In this document: in pieces, positions 1 through 11,300 of the stretch
How positions within the stretch are numbered: position 1 is the first letter of the stretch
Layout of the letters: each line of letters begins with the position of its first letter
NCBI RefSeq assembly: GCF_018873765.1
Contig: NC_057917.1
Coordinates: 56,044,464-56,108,463 of the forward strand
Direction: 5' to 3'
DNA from: Telopea speciosissima
Lineage: Eukaryota > Streptophyta > Magnoliopsida > Proteales > Proteaceae
Length of the DNA: 64,000 nucleotides
The notes under the pieces: generated by a model
Database searches by the model: none
The model's input: the letters and a program-made list of their open reading frames with translations, nothing else
Told to the model about the DNA's origin: nothing
Position numbers and translations under genes: made by a program

Positions 1-1726
1 TATGGATACCTTGATATGGTATATGATGTCTACAGTTCAGTCTTGAAACATATCCCTAAGGGAAAAACAGTGACTTTCTAGATGAAATTCATGTTACCTG
101 ATATGATTCAAGAGATGGAAGTGATGTGTGATATGGATGTTTTAAAAATGTTTTGTGTGGCTGAACAATTGGATGCAGTTGAAGTAATTGTATACAATGT
201 GCAAGCTAGTGAGGAAATAACAAATACTTGGACCATTAATGGATATCCTGATGATGTGGTAGGTAGGGATGAGGTAAGCGAGTTTAGCGGTTAGAAAGGA
301 TGAGTTTCTATCAACTATGGAGACATAATCGATATTCAAAGCGAGGTGGTCGTAGCACCATAAGACCTAAAAAGTCTGTTAGGAGAGGTGGTGCCACTAC
401 CATGGGTAATAATATTATGAGGTTTAATAGTAAGAGTATTGGCACGCTTAGTGCAAATCTCGAGACTCCTTCTACTATCGATCATCAAGTAGAAGTTGTG
501 CTAAACTTAGTGATATCCTGCCTGGTTTTGAGCATGTTCGACTACTAGCAAGTGTGCTTGGAGGTGTTGGTGTGGTAAAGGTGTCAAGTCAGAGTACAAC
601 CACCATAGGGGATACTAATGCTAAATGGGGTGGACATGTTGATTCAAGTAGCCAAACTGCTACTATACAGGAGAGTAGTGCTCAAGGGGGTGGAGAAGAT
701 GATTCAGGCACCAAGGATGCTACTGATGATGAGGGCTTTGTAATGTCTGATTCAGATGATGAAGAATGGAAAGAGGGTTCTGAGGATGAAATTGAAACAT
801 CTACAGATAGTAGTGATGGTGAGAGTGATGGATATTCTGAACATAGTAAATCAGAGGAGGTAGAGCGTAAGGATGAGTTGTCTGATTACCAGTCAGATGA
901 AGAGGAGGGATTAAAGGGGGTAAATCAGGAGGGTGAAAGAATTAGCTTGCAAGTTGGACAAATTTTTACTAATGTTTATGCATTCAGGGCTGCTCTTGCT
1001 GATTATTCTATTCAAGAGGGATTTGAATTTATGAGACAAAAAAATGAAAAGTCAAGGGTTACTGTAATTTGTAAAGGTGATGGATGTATGTGGAGGTGCC
1101 ATGCTTCACCTATTGATGAGGTGGGCACTTATATGATTAAAACATATATCTCAGAGCACACATGTGTCAGAGTTAGCACAAATAATAATGCAACATCAAC
1201 ATGGATGGCCAAAAAACTTGAGGAAAAATTGAGGAGTGACCCAGATTTGAAAAAAGAGACAATGAAGCAGTTGTTGAAAGACAAATGGCAACTTGAGCCT
1301 CACAAAATGCAATATTATAGGGCTCGGGTTCGTGCAAGGGAGTGGATTGAAGGATCACATGCTGAGTCATATGCACTTTTGCCAAAATATGGAAATAAGT
1401 TATTAGAAAAAAATGCAGGGAGCAATTATGTGATAGAATCTGAATTGAGAACAGTGCTATTGAAAGAAGTAAGAGTATTCAAGAAGGGATTCTTGAATGG
1501 GTGTAGGCCATTTATAGGCCTAGATGGCTGCCACCTTAAATGACCATATGGTGGTGTGTTATTGGCAGCAATTTCAGTTGATGGGAATAATGGACTATTC
1601 CCTGTTGCTTTTGGTGTTGTTGAATCTGAATGCAAGGATAGCTGGATCTTCTTCTTACAACACTTGCATGATTCAATTTATACAGAAATGGAGTTGCCTA
1701 TCACATTCATGACCGATAAACAAAAG

Positions 1727-1839
1727 GTATGATGAGTAAGGTTTGCTCTTGTTTTAGATCAATTTTGGAAACTAATTTGTTTATGACTTGTACTATACAT
1801 CACATAAATTTTGATCAATTTCATTTTGTTGTTTTATAG
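1727..1839 (+). other. intron within the MULE transposase
   Basis: The sequence has a GT donor after the codons TDKQK and a T-rich tract ending TTTTATAG. Removing 113 bp joins the reading frame to the GLSQAI segment of the catalytic domain. The conserved protein on both sides supports the splice sites. Confidence 0.75.
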
Positions 1840-2400
1840 GGACTCTCCCAAGCAATAGCACAGATATTTCCATATGCCAACCACAAGTATTGTGCCAGAC
1901 ATCTGCACAACAACTTTAAAGTGAATTATCCTGGTGCACTATTAAAGAGCCATTTCTGGGTTGCTGTCAGAGCCTACAATCCCATTCAGTTCCAGAGGTC
2001 AATGAATGCCATGAAGTCTCTCAATAAGGAAGCCCATGACTGGTTGATGAAAAATCCAGTATCAGCATGGGCTAGACATGCATTTGATCATAGGATCAAG
2101 AGTGACCATGTCACTAACAATATGACAGAGTCTTTCAACCAGTGGATAGGATAGTCAAGAAGCAAACCAATCCTTACCTTGATTGGTGAGATAAGGTTGA
2201 GATTGATGGGTAGGTTACATAAGAGATATGAAATGGGTGTCTCATTTGTGGGTAGGGTGACACCACAAATGAAGAAGAGATTGGACATAGTACAAAGTGA
2301 GTCCAGATTTTGTATGGTTTATCCTGCATCCACAAATCAGTTTGAGGTACAAGATGGGAGGTACAAGTTTGTAGTCAATTTGGAGAATAGTTATTGTGAT

Positions 2401-2428
2401 TGTGGAGTGTGGAGTGTGGAGTGTGGAG
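2401..2428 (+). repeat. TGTGGAG heptamer, four tandem copies
   Basis: Four exact copies lie in the codons of the SWIM zinc finger. Two copies would keep the usual C-D-C-G-x-W-x-x-T-G-L-P-C-K-H spacing in one frame. The extra 14 bp insert residues and shift the frame, so the first Cys pair and the distal Cys-His pair are read in different frames. Confidence 0.85.
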
Positions 2429-3211
2429 TGCTACAGGACTACCTTGCAAACATGGTGCAGCATCAATTAATTTTAAGAGAAAAAAGATAGAAGATTACTG
2501 TGATGAATATTTTACAGTAGAAACATATCTAGAAGCACATCAGACCATGATACACCCATTACCAGATGTAAGCCTCCTATTGGATGATGATAATGATGGC
2601 AATCTTGTCTTGCAGCCTCCACCATTGAGGAGGTTACCTGGTAGACCACACAAGAGTAGAAGAAAGGAACCTGGTGAACAATCCTCTCAAGATATTAGGA
2701 AGTCCAAAAGAAGTATCAGATGTGATTTCTGTAAGGAAATAGGGCACAATAGGAGGGGTTGTCAAAGAGCTCCAGTAGCTGAGAAGGGTTCTTCTTCTAG
2801 GAAGAGATCAAGGTCCAAGGTATTATTCCTAAAAGTTTTTAAACATACTCTAACAGGTTATGTTTTCATGTATGTAATATAACAGGGGCTGCCAAAGAGC
2901 TCCAGTAGATTAGAATTTGAGCTCTTAGAATTTTGTTGTTGAAACTGATTGAGAATGGACTTTTACAGGGAAAGTAGAAGAGTAATAAACATTATGAAAC
3001 CAGCTCATCTCCAAGGGTGACAAGGTCAATGGCATCTTCTACAACCTCAGTTGTCACTGCACAAGAGCATAGATTAGCAAAAATGGCTACCAAGTTAGCC
3101 AAGAAGAAGGCAAGGAGGGCTGAGAAAGCTACCCATGGTCCTCATGAACCTGGACCATTCTCGACTTCCCGATGCCGATGTCTCGTTAGGATGATGGTGT
3201 TCTTGTTATGA

Positions 3212-4225
3212 TGGTGATAGTACTGTTGATGTTATGATGGTGGTGGTGTTGTTGCTATTGTGGTGGTGATGGTCCTGCTCGCGCAACCACCTTGTTGCGT
3301 TGTGTTTTTTGTTATTTTGTTATTAAGTTAATTTGGTGAAACTATTGGGCTTCTATGGTTGTTTATGGAACAGTATAGATGATGTGTGCAAAATAATTTG
3401 ATGTTTTCTTTGTGTTTGAGAAGTAATGGAACAGTATGGAGTTTATGTGTATTTCACAGGTCTTCATTGTCCAATACCATTGTTTATCCACGCTTGGATG
3501 TATTTGAGTTGGAGTAGGACATTCACATGAACAACGGTGTTTGTTTTAAAATAAAAAGGAGAAGTAGTGCATGAGTTGCTTCTGCCACATGGATCTTTAG
3601 AATTTGGATGCCACATGTTATTGAAGTATATGCTGCTTTGAACACTAGTGCAGCCTGTCTAGCAAGTTACTTTGCTGGAGTTTTTATTTTTTCAGCAAGA
3701 TTCCAAACCTTAATGGTAATCTTCTCACATGGTATTTAAATATATAAAATCAAATTTGAGAGTCCGTGAGGAGAAGTAACCTGGGATTCTGCATGGGCAG
3801 TAAGGGTTTGATATTATATCTAAATTGGGTTGCTGCTATCTAAAATTTAGGAATACAACAAGGGAGTGACAAGTATAGATCAAAATCCGAGGAGGTTTGT
3901 AGCTCTATAAATGGAACCCCATGTTTACTGATGGCAGCCAATAATATCTCTTTTTTTAATGAGATAAGCCATTGATTAATGTCATTGGATCTCACCATTC
4001 ATGTCAAATATTTTAGAAACAAAGCTAAGAGTAACTCTTTAACCACAAACAAGGAACCATTGCATTAAGAAATTAGGGGTTCTTACATCCTTTAAACCAC
4101 AAAAAGATAACAAAGCTGACAATGAACAAAAGTTCGTTCAAGGTTCCCATCTTCCCTATTTCAAATTTTTACAATAATGACCACAACCATAACAACAAAC
4201 AAAACTATCATGATCTTCCCAAAAA
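3212..4225. other. non-coding spacer between transposase and GRF gene
   Basis: This is the internal part of the MULE. It begins with a GAT/GTT-rich low-complexity run (about 3205-3275). No credible coding frame is seen. It should hold the 3' ends of the two converging genes. Confidence 0.5.
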
Positions 4226-4561
4226 TCAGAGTGTTTTATTAAACATCTCCAACTTCTTCACTCTGCTCTTCAAACTTTTGAAATCTTCTAGACTAACTTC
4301 TCCCACATTTCTTGGTGCATTCCTAGTAACACCATTTTCCTCTCGAGCATCCATAGTCAAACCATATTCCCCTGGTGAATCCACGGGCATACACCATGAA
4401 AAAAACCCACAAATGTCATCAGGACATACATAGTAAAGCTTGTTTGGGTTTTTAGCCGACTCAGAGATCTTCACAATAGCCCTTTTTTGACATTTGCATT
4501 TGATGTTTATATATTTCCCTTGCCTACACCTGCTATTATTCACACTGGAGCTTGACATCAT
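4226..4561 (-). CDS. small GRF-type zinc-finger protein carried by the MULE
   Basis: The 111-codon frame encodes a GRF-type zinc finger, a family that binds nucleic acid, often single-stranded, in other proteins. Cys22 and Cys24 (KCKC), then a KNPNKLYYVCP block with Cys46 and Cys51 followed by GFFSW, match the usual GRF pattern. Residues about 89-111 form a charged, Leu-spaced segment likely to be a short coiled coil. I chose the Met at 4561 (MMSSSS) because it starts a run like those in small plant GRF proteins. The frame is open further upstream, and an AG-GT-like junction just before the Met could also be a splice site. The gene lies tail-to-tail with the transposase inside the same element, so it is probably a second MULE gene or captured cargo. 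Whether it is expressed is unknown. Confidence 0.65.
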   Translation of the reverse strand: MMSSSSVNNSRCRQGKYINIKCKCQKRAIVKISESAKNPNKLYYVCPDDICGFFSWCMPVDSPGEYGLTMDAREENGVTRNAPRNVGEVSLEDFKSLKSRVKKLEMFNKTL

Positions 4562-5079
4562 ACCTGCACAAATCATGCAACTCAGATGATATACTAGTTC
4601 AACATCACTATGTTGCAATTTGAAATGAATTTTACATGCTCAAAAATCAATTTTGGATAAAAAAAAACCCTAGTTTCATAACTAATAAGGAAAATGCAAA
4701 CATGATTTTTTAAATCAGACTTCACAAAATGGAATGGAGCTTGCTGGAATGTGAGGGACTGCATGTATTGGTAAAATAGAATGTTCAAGCTTGAAGTTGG
4801 GGTGATTCTTAGCTATATGGGTTGAAGTTCAGATGGAATGAATAGCAACAGGGTAGTAGAAGAGAGTAAAGCAGCAATGTAGGTGAAGTTGCAGTCGCTG
4901 GAGGTAAGAACAAGGTCGCCGGACTGATTACCTGTCGATCGGTGATGAACAATCGCTGGAGGTAAGAACAGTCGTCGGAGAAGAACTTCCAGTCGCCCCT
5001 CTTCTTCTTCAACCCCTATTGTCTCTCCTTTGCTCGAAGATAATGGTGTGGATAATGAGAATATGAAGTGTAATGGTGC
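4562..5079 (-). promoter_or_regulatory. probable promoter and 5' region of the GRF gene
   Basis: This non-coding stretch lies between the GRF start and the MULE terminus. It contains an imperfect direct repeat of TCGCTGGAGGTAAGAACA at about 4896 and 4952. That motif includes GT-AAG donor-like sequence, so a 5' intron is possible. Function is inferred from position only. Confidence 0.35.
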
Positions 5080-5251
5080 TATATAACTAAGGGTAATTTG
5101 GTCAGTGAATGCATATTTTTAACGGTGTTAATGGACTGGGGCTAAGTGAAGCCCATTTTGGAAATCAGGGGAGGTCTGAGTAGTTGTCAGAAGGGCAGGG
5201 GTGGTTCACTGAATTGTCAGTAAGATCAGGGGAGGTCTGAGTAATTTGCTC
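5080..5251 (-). repeat. right terminal region of the MULE
   Basis: The block GGGGAGGTCTGAGTA occurs twice (about 5168 and 5229) with related GGCAGGGGTGG between them. The outermost bases read GAGCAAATTAC from the right. Repetition of subterminal G-rich blocks next to a GAG/GAAATTAC-type tip fits plant MULE ends. The matching left end is not in the window. Confidence 0.6.
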
Positions 5252-6035
5252 TATTATTTGCCATCACTGGTCTCATGTGAACTGACATGACTTACCAATT
5301 TTTAAAAAATGTATATAAGGGAAAGGGGTTCATGCATGGTTGAACTTGGGGATCTAACGATTCTTTTAATGGGGGAGTGTGGGGAATGGTTATTTCCAAC
5401 CCCTTATCGTCTCCATCCCATGTCTTGTGTGCGGTCGTGCATAGTGCACAATTGTGCACAAAACCTTTGGCCAAAAAGTATGATTATAATTTATTTTTCA
5501 GCAACTTTGGTTAGAACCATAGTTAGCAAAAAAACGGGAGCGACAAAAAAAAAATAGGGAAGTCAATATTGTAAACAATGAAAACTTTACTAGTTTAAAC
5601 ATGTAGTTTTCACAAAAAAATAACAATGTATTCATAGAAATTGAGGAATTATTATTTGAATAACTGCATATAATGTTCAAAACAATTATTCCAATACATA
5701 TCACTAAACATCAATTCTGAATTCATACAACAAAAAAATGTTCAAAGTCCTGTTGAGCAATGTGACTTAGCTATGGTGTTGTTCATTGTTGTCAACACAG
5801 CCAACACACTCTAAAAGGGTTTTAGATCTGAATCGTCCTTCAAATGGTATAGTTAACTAGGGTTAGGGTAGGGGTATGGGTTGGTTAACTAGGGTTAAGG
5901 TAATCAGGGTTAGATAAGAATTTAAATGCTTGTTTTTAAGTTGTGACAGTTAGATTAAATAATGCCACGTGTCACGATTCTAGGGAGGTACTTAGTTACT
6001 TACAATAACTGATCTTGAACTAGAGAGGAGAAAAA
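5252..6035. other. intergenic AT-rich DNA
   Basis: No gene is seen. It holds a fragment similar to the hAT-like element at 52941 (see 5519-5690). A G-box core CACGTG lies in GCCACGTGTC near 5965. It is too far from any start to assign a role. Confidence 0.5.
5519..5690 (+). mobile_element. fragment of the CATAGTTAG hAT-like family
   Basis: It starts CATAGTTAGCAAAAAAACGG and later contains AAATTGAGGAATT then ATTTGAA, as does the complete element at 52941-53467. No matching right end was found, so it is probably truncated. Confidence 0.4.
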
Positions 6036-7470
6036 TGAGTCCGGATCTTCTCCTAGGCCTAGGAGACTAATTACTGTCCTGCAACATTATACAATCAACA
6101 TGTAGCACACACAACACCGGCAACCTCTTTCTCCTATGCCTTTTTTTTCCATTTTCTTTTTATCAAACCACAACTTAAGTAGGACCCACCACTAACTTAA
6201 GAAATGAATATTTTATTATTTTTTTCCTTCTTCCTCATCTTCTTCGTCTTCTCTTTCTGCGAATACGATGACACCCTTGCCGCCACCACCCTTTCCTCTC
6301 TTCCCTGTCCCCACTGCTTCCCTTCCCTGCAACCCTACCCCTGCTCAGCCCTTTGTTCCTCTGGCAACCCATCCCATCTACAACCCCCCACCGCCCTTAC
6401 CTTCCTCCCCCTGTCCTTGCAACCCCTCTCCCTTACCTTCTTCTTCTTTCTTACCTGCAACCCCACTCCCCAATAGAGATTTTCCCATCTGAATCTTACT
6501 GCGAGAGTTGCAAACTACATAGAAATTTGAGTTTCGCATTACATAAAGAATCAATTTTCTTTTACGCATGTAATAGATTTATCGAACCAAAAGCAAACTA
6601 ACTGATATGTAAATTGAATCCATCAAATATCATTCTTTTGCAGTATATACACATGCAGATGCAATCGTTTCTTGTGGTTCCTCAAGTCTCAGTTCCAGTG
6701 TTACTTTCTTCAAAATATATGAAGTTCCAAAAAAATTAAAAAATATACAAGTCCTAAAGATCCCCTAAACCCAATGAAGTGTTTTACTTTGTTTTGAGAA
6801 AAAGAAAAAGAAAATCTACCTTTTGAATAGTATATCTTTCATTTGTTCAAATGTAGTTGTGGTCTTTGTTAAGGTTTCGTTGACATTCTAGAAGTCTGTT
6901 TCTTGGAAAACTATTAAGATCTCTTGAGATAATAAAGAATCAATTTTTTATGTAGTTTGCAACTCTGGGAAAATCTCTGTTGGCTCTTGAATTTTTCAAT
7001 ACAAATTTTTTTTTCAGAAAGAAGAAGAAGGTAAGGGAGTGGGGTTGCAGGGACAGGGGAGGAAGGTAAGGGCGGTAGGGGGTTGTAGATGGGATGGGTT
7101 GCTGAAGGCATAGAGGGCTGAGCGGAGGTAGGGTTGCAGGGAAGGGAAGCGGCGGGGACAAGGGAGGGAGGAAAGGGCGGTGGCGGCAAGGGTGCCGTCG
7201 TATTCGCAGAAAGAGAAGACGAAGAAGATGAGGAAGAAAGAAAGAAAATAATAAAATATTCATTTTTTAAGTTAGTGATGGGTCCCACTTAGTTGTTGTT
7301 TGAAAAGAGAAAATAAAACATTACAAAAGAGAAAAGAAGAAAGAAAATAGAAAAAAATGGCGTAGGAGAAAGAAGTTACCGGTGTTGTGTGTGCCACATG
7401 TCGATTGTATAATGTTGCTGGAGAGTAATTAGTCTCCTAGACCTAAAAGAAGATCCCAAAAGGATTCTAT
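6036..7470. repeat. 1.4-kb inverted repeat (foldback element)
   Basis: The left arm (about 6036-6530) and the right arm (about 6945-7470) are reverse complements with scattered mismatches. The block ACATTATACAATC with CACACACAACACCGG (6084-6122) recurs inverted at about 7376-7415. The CT-rich segment with GCGAATACGATGACACCC (about 6258) recurs inverted near 7190-7205. The arms enclose about 400 bp of unrelated AT-rich sequence. Proline-rich open frames in both arms are by-products of the CCT-rich repeat. Target duplication was not resolved, so the class (large foldback MITE or other) is open. Confidence 0.82.
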
Positions 7471-7822
7471 TCAGCACTTGCCCGACTGCATATGCGGCTG
7501 CAGGGGTGAGGCGGTCTTTTCACGTTTCACTGTGTCCGCACTGTACATGCAGCATGCAGCCCCGAGTAGGGTGCTGGAACCGGAGCCGAGTCCGAGAAGA
7601 TCCGGACTCGAGAAAAATGCCAGAGACTTGGAATAAACTTGTAGCAGTACAATATTGCCAGTTTGCCACAATAATATGCGAATGAAATCGGACCCTCCTA
7701 CTCCGGTTCCTTCAACGTTCAACTTATCGTATTCTCATATTTGTTCTCCGATCTTACTCCTCTGAAACTCTGGTGTCTCCGTAGAACAAGTCCAGAATTC
7801 TCTTCACAAACGGCGAAGGGCT
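7471..7822 (+). promoter_or_regulatory. 5' flank and probable promoter/5' UTR of HRD3A
   Basis: This is the only sequence between the inverted repeat and the HRD3A start codon, so the proximal promoter and leader probably lie here. It is less AT-rich than its surroundings and CT-rich near 7680-7790, typical of a plant leader. I saw no convincing TATA box and no CCAAT-N-CCACG ER-stress element. Assignment is by position. Confidence 0.45.
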
Positions 7823-8380
7823 ATGCATCGCGACGCACACAGAGCGACTTCACGGCTGTTCGTTCTTCTCCTCGTCGCTCTCTTCTTTCTCAATGCAACT
7901 GCGCGCCCTTTCGTTCTCCTTCTCAGTAAAGACGACCTCAAAGAGAATCCTCCCTCTTCCGCCGACGACGACGAGTCTTCTAACGGTGAATTACCCGAGT
8001 GGGAGGAGTTCGCCGATTCCGACACTAAATCCGAAGACGAGCTCGATCCTGGTTCATGGCGTCCAATCTTCGAGCCCGACTCCATGTCCGGTACCTCACC
8101 GGAGAGCGAGGACGAAGCTCTGTATTACTCTGGCATCCGCAAGATGGTCGCCTCTGTAAGCTCTGGTGAACCGAGATTGATGGAGGAAGCAAATTCTGAG
8201 ATCGAGGCCTCTGCGGTTGGTGGATTTCCTCATGCGCAGTCCGCTTTGGGGTTTCTCTATGGGACGGGTCAATTGAGAGAACAGAACGGAGCCAAGGCTT
8301 TTCTGTATCAACACTTCGCCGCAGATGGTGGTAACATGCAGTCTAAGATGGCCCTCGCATACACATACTTGAGACAGGAT
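7823..8380 (+). CDS. HRD3A: HRD3A exon 1
   Basis: It encodes residues 1-186: signal peptide (hydrophobic [10 protein letters not shown] core), acidic Ser-rich linker and first Sel1-like repeats ([11 protein letters not shown]). The exon ends LRQD before donor GTATGT. The Met at 7823 directly precedes the signal peptide, which supports it as the start. Confidence 0.93.
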
Positions 8381-11300
8381 GTATGTAAATCCTCACTCTG
8401 AGGAGAGAGAGAAAGAGTTTTCCCCTTTCTGTTGCAGTTTGACCAAAGTATTAGCTGTTTATTGCTTGCAGATGTATGATAAGGCTGTGAAGCTTTACGC
8501 AGAATTAGCGGAAGCGGCGGTTTCGAGTTTCTTGATTTCCAAGGACTCGCCTGTGATTGAACAAGTTAGATTACATAATGGCGCTGAGGAAAACAAGGAG
8601 GCATTGCGGAAGTCACGAGGTGAAGAAGATGAGGACTTCCAGATCACAGAGTATCAGGCGCTAAAGGGGAATGCTGGGGCCATGTACAAAATTGGGATGA
8701 TCTACTACTTCGGATTGAGAGGTGTGAGGCGTGATCATTCCAAGGCATTATCGTGGTTTTTGAAGTCTGTGGAGAAGGGGGAGCCCAGGTCCATGGAGCT
8801 TCTAGGAGAAATATATGCCAGGGGAGCTGGAGTTGAGAGGAACTACACCAAGGCGCTCGAGTGGCTCACACTGGCATCCAAACAACAGCACTTCTCCGCT
8901 TATAATGGGATGGGATACTTGTATGTTAAAGGCTATGGGGTGGAACAGAAGAACTACACGAAAGTAAGTTGACCTTGTTACTATGGTCTTCTGTTCTTAG
9001 GTTGCATGTTTTCTTCCGCTTTATGTTGCAGGTTCTTTTTTCTCTGTTGTCCATCTTGGGTTATTTGATTTAGAACACTGTGCATTCTTCTCGCATGTAA
9101 ACTTCAATCTTTTTTAAGCTGTCTTCGTTTAGAGATGCTGCCTTATTGTTTCTATTCTTTTAACTTGGCTGTGGCTGTCTTCACGTTGCTTATATTGGGG
9201 CTTTGATCCACTTCCATATTTTATCTGATACTGCTTACTCGTTACTCTAAGAAAGCACATTAGGAATATAAAGCTGGAATGTTACGGAAAGTAGTCCCTA
9301 CAAAAGAAAAAAGACAAATTTTCTAATGTAAGACTAGGTACATTATAATCCAACCCCAAAATCATCCACAATAAGGTCCAAGAGTCCCAAAAATAGAGGT
9401 CAACAACCAGCAGCTAAACAGGGCTGCCGCAAGTCTGTAACAGGGGTATATGATCAGAAATTACTCAACTCAGATCCAGCAGCTGTAGGTGTCGAATAGG
9501 GCCTGAATCCCTATCGAGTTCAGGTCTATTACAGGTGAAGTATTGCTGAAAATCTCAGGCCAATGCGACTTCTTAATTCAGAGATTTCAGTAGGTAATGA
9601 AAATGGAAACTAAAGGATGTAAATAGAAGGTTAGTGGTCTAGACCAAACCAACCAGCAATATAACTTCAAGTCTGGATCGATTGGAGCTCTCCAGATGAG
9701 GAAGTAACCCTCAAATATGGTTCAGATCAGATGATGTCTGTAGGAATACAGTCACTCGAAGTTGCCGCAGGAACTTGAGGAAACTAGGGAACCACATATG
9801 CTGATCTAGAGGCTTCTGAAACTCCAAACTACAGGTTTCAGATCAGGACTTCCTGGTGATCGAGTGCAGGTCTTGGACGGTAGATTAGATCCTCAAAATA
9901 GCAGCTCTATAGGATCTCAGGTTGCAGAGATCAGCAAGATCCTCAATTCAGCAATAGGAAAATAGAAACTAACCTACCATCGGTATGAAGTTGACTCTTA
10001 GACCAATCACCTGTCTTCAGTGGCAGTGTGTGTTGTTTAAGAGCCTCAAAAGAAGACCAATAACTCCAGAGAAGGGTCTCGGTTGCTTAGTTGCAGGTTT
10101 GAAAATTAAAACAGAAACAAGAGGGAGAAGGGAGATCGAGTGGAAGAAGAGAATAGGGGAAAAAGAAGGATAGAATGGGTTGAGTGATTGAGTCTCTTAC
10201 TCTTCCCTGGGCCTCTCACCCAAATGTAGTCCTAGATTGGTAGAAGATCAACTAGGAGCCAGTAAACCAGGATCTGTTATGATTAGGTGAATTGGATAGG
10301 TCAAAATAGTGTTTTGGTGAAATTAGGGTTAGGGTTTCGGGTTTTTGAAAAGTGTAAAATAGGGGAATCTAGGGTTTAGAATGAGGGGATGGGGCTAGGG
10401 TTTGGAACGAGTGCTATAGGAGCAGGGGTGGAGAGTTTGATCTTAAAAAAGGAGGGATTTTGCTGGCTGGTTTGGTCTGGACAGAATTTGGGTAATGGGA
10501 TGATCTCCAGAAATAGGTGGGATGTTGTGGTTTGAATGGGGTAATGGGAAAACAGCTTGGTTTGAGTATTCCAATTGGGCAGGAGAATACTCGATTCAAT
10601 TATGTGAAGGTGTTGTTAGCTGAATGGTTTGTTAAAAATTTTGGGAGATGGGTGGGAAAATTAGGGTTTTGGGGTGGTTTGGAGGTTTAGGAGAAGAATG
10701 AGTATCCTCAAGTTTCTCATCTTTGAAAAGATCATTCCTTTCTACATTTCTGCAGTTCCAATCCTTTCCTCAATTGTCATGTCACTATGAGCTTTCCCTG
10801 GTTGATTAAGAAGGCCTAGGGTATGTAGAGGATTAGGAGAAGAAGATTGGGGATGGGGATGATTCTAACTTACTGTTGTTGCAAGGGCAGTTCAGTTGGT
10901 TAGAGGATCTTGAATAAATCTTGAATCTTGATCTTGAACTTGAAGGAAATCTTCAAAGAATTGAAAGAAAACTTCAAAGAACCATCCGGGCTTCACACTG
11001 CAAGGTGTCGATTGGATAAAACACCAATCCCACCACCATAGTTGTCATGGCGTCGCCATGGCACCGCCAAGGCGTCCTGGCGCTGGAGAAGCCTACATGG
11101 CGACCTACGCCATAGCGTCCCTCTTTGATTTCTTCTTCCTGTCTCTCTTTCCCTCTTCAATTTCTTCTTTCCCTCTTCGATTTCTTCTTCCTGTCTCTCT
11201 GTCTCTGTTTTGCAACTAAGAAGTCGCCAGATCTGATTCCAGGAATTAAATACTCCTTGCTTAGTTGATTTCTGTGATGAGTTCTTGCTGGAATTGATAG

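Larger units (their letters stand above)
1..3211 (+). pseudogene. MuDR-type MULE transposase, broken
   Basis: This is a Mutator-family DDE transposase, the enzyme that cuts and reinserts the element in the nucleus. In order it shows an N-terminal region (from before base 1), an acidic linker (about 650-950), a MuDR DNA-binding region (about 950-1180), and a MULE catalytic domain with LDGCH (about 1520) and a second Asp at about 1712. A SWIM zinc finger lies at 2395-2450 and a CX2CX4HX4C zinc knuckle at 2720-2763. A 113-bp intron with GT-AG ends (1727-1839) interrupts the catalytic domain. Inactivating changes seen: in-frame stops at 79-81, 1541-1543 (TGA where a Gly codon is expected after GCHLK) and 2152-2154, a frameshift near 505, and a frameshift from a heptamer expansion at 2401-2428. 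The C-terminal basic tail runs to about 3210. It lacks an intact frame, so it is a relic. Confidence 0.85.
1..5251 (+). mobile_element. Mutator-like element (MULE), left end outside window
   Basis: The stretch holds a decayed MuDR-type transposase on the + strand, then a small GRF zinc-finger gene on the - strand. It ends in DNA that looks like a MULE terminal inverted repeat. Read from the right end inward, the terminus starts GAGCAAATTACTCAGACCTC and repeats the CAGACCTCCCCTGA block, a style familiar from plant MULE termini. The left terminus and its target duplication lie before base 1, so the pairing cannot be shown here. The duplication on the right side would be about 9 bp from 5252. 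The right boundary is inferred and good to a few bases. Confidence 0.72.

Noticed and set aside
6204-6601. Proline-rich proteins in the arms of the inverted repeat
   Set aside because: The frames follow a CCT/CCC-rich repeat and appear mirrored in the other arm; there is no domain or initiation context.
8379-8972. Open frame starting before exon 2 as a separate gene
   Set aside because: It begins by reading through intron 1. The conserved Sel1 sequence starts at the exon 2 acceptor, so it is part of HRD3A.
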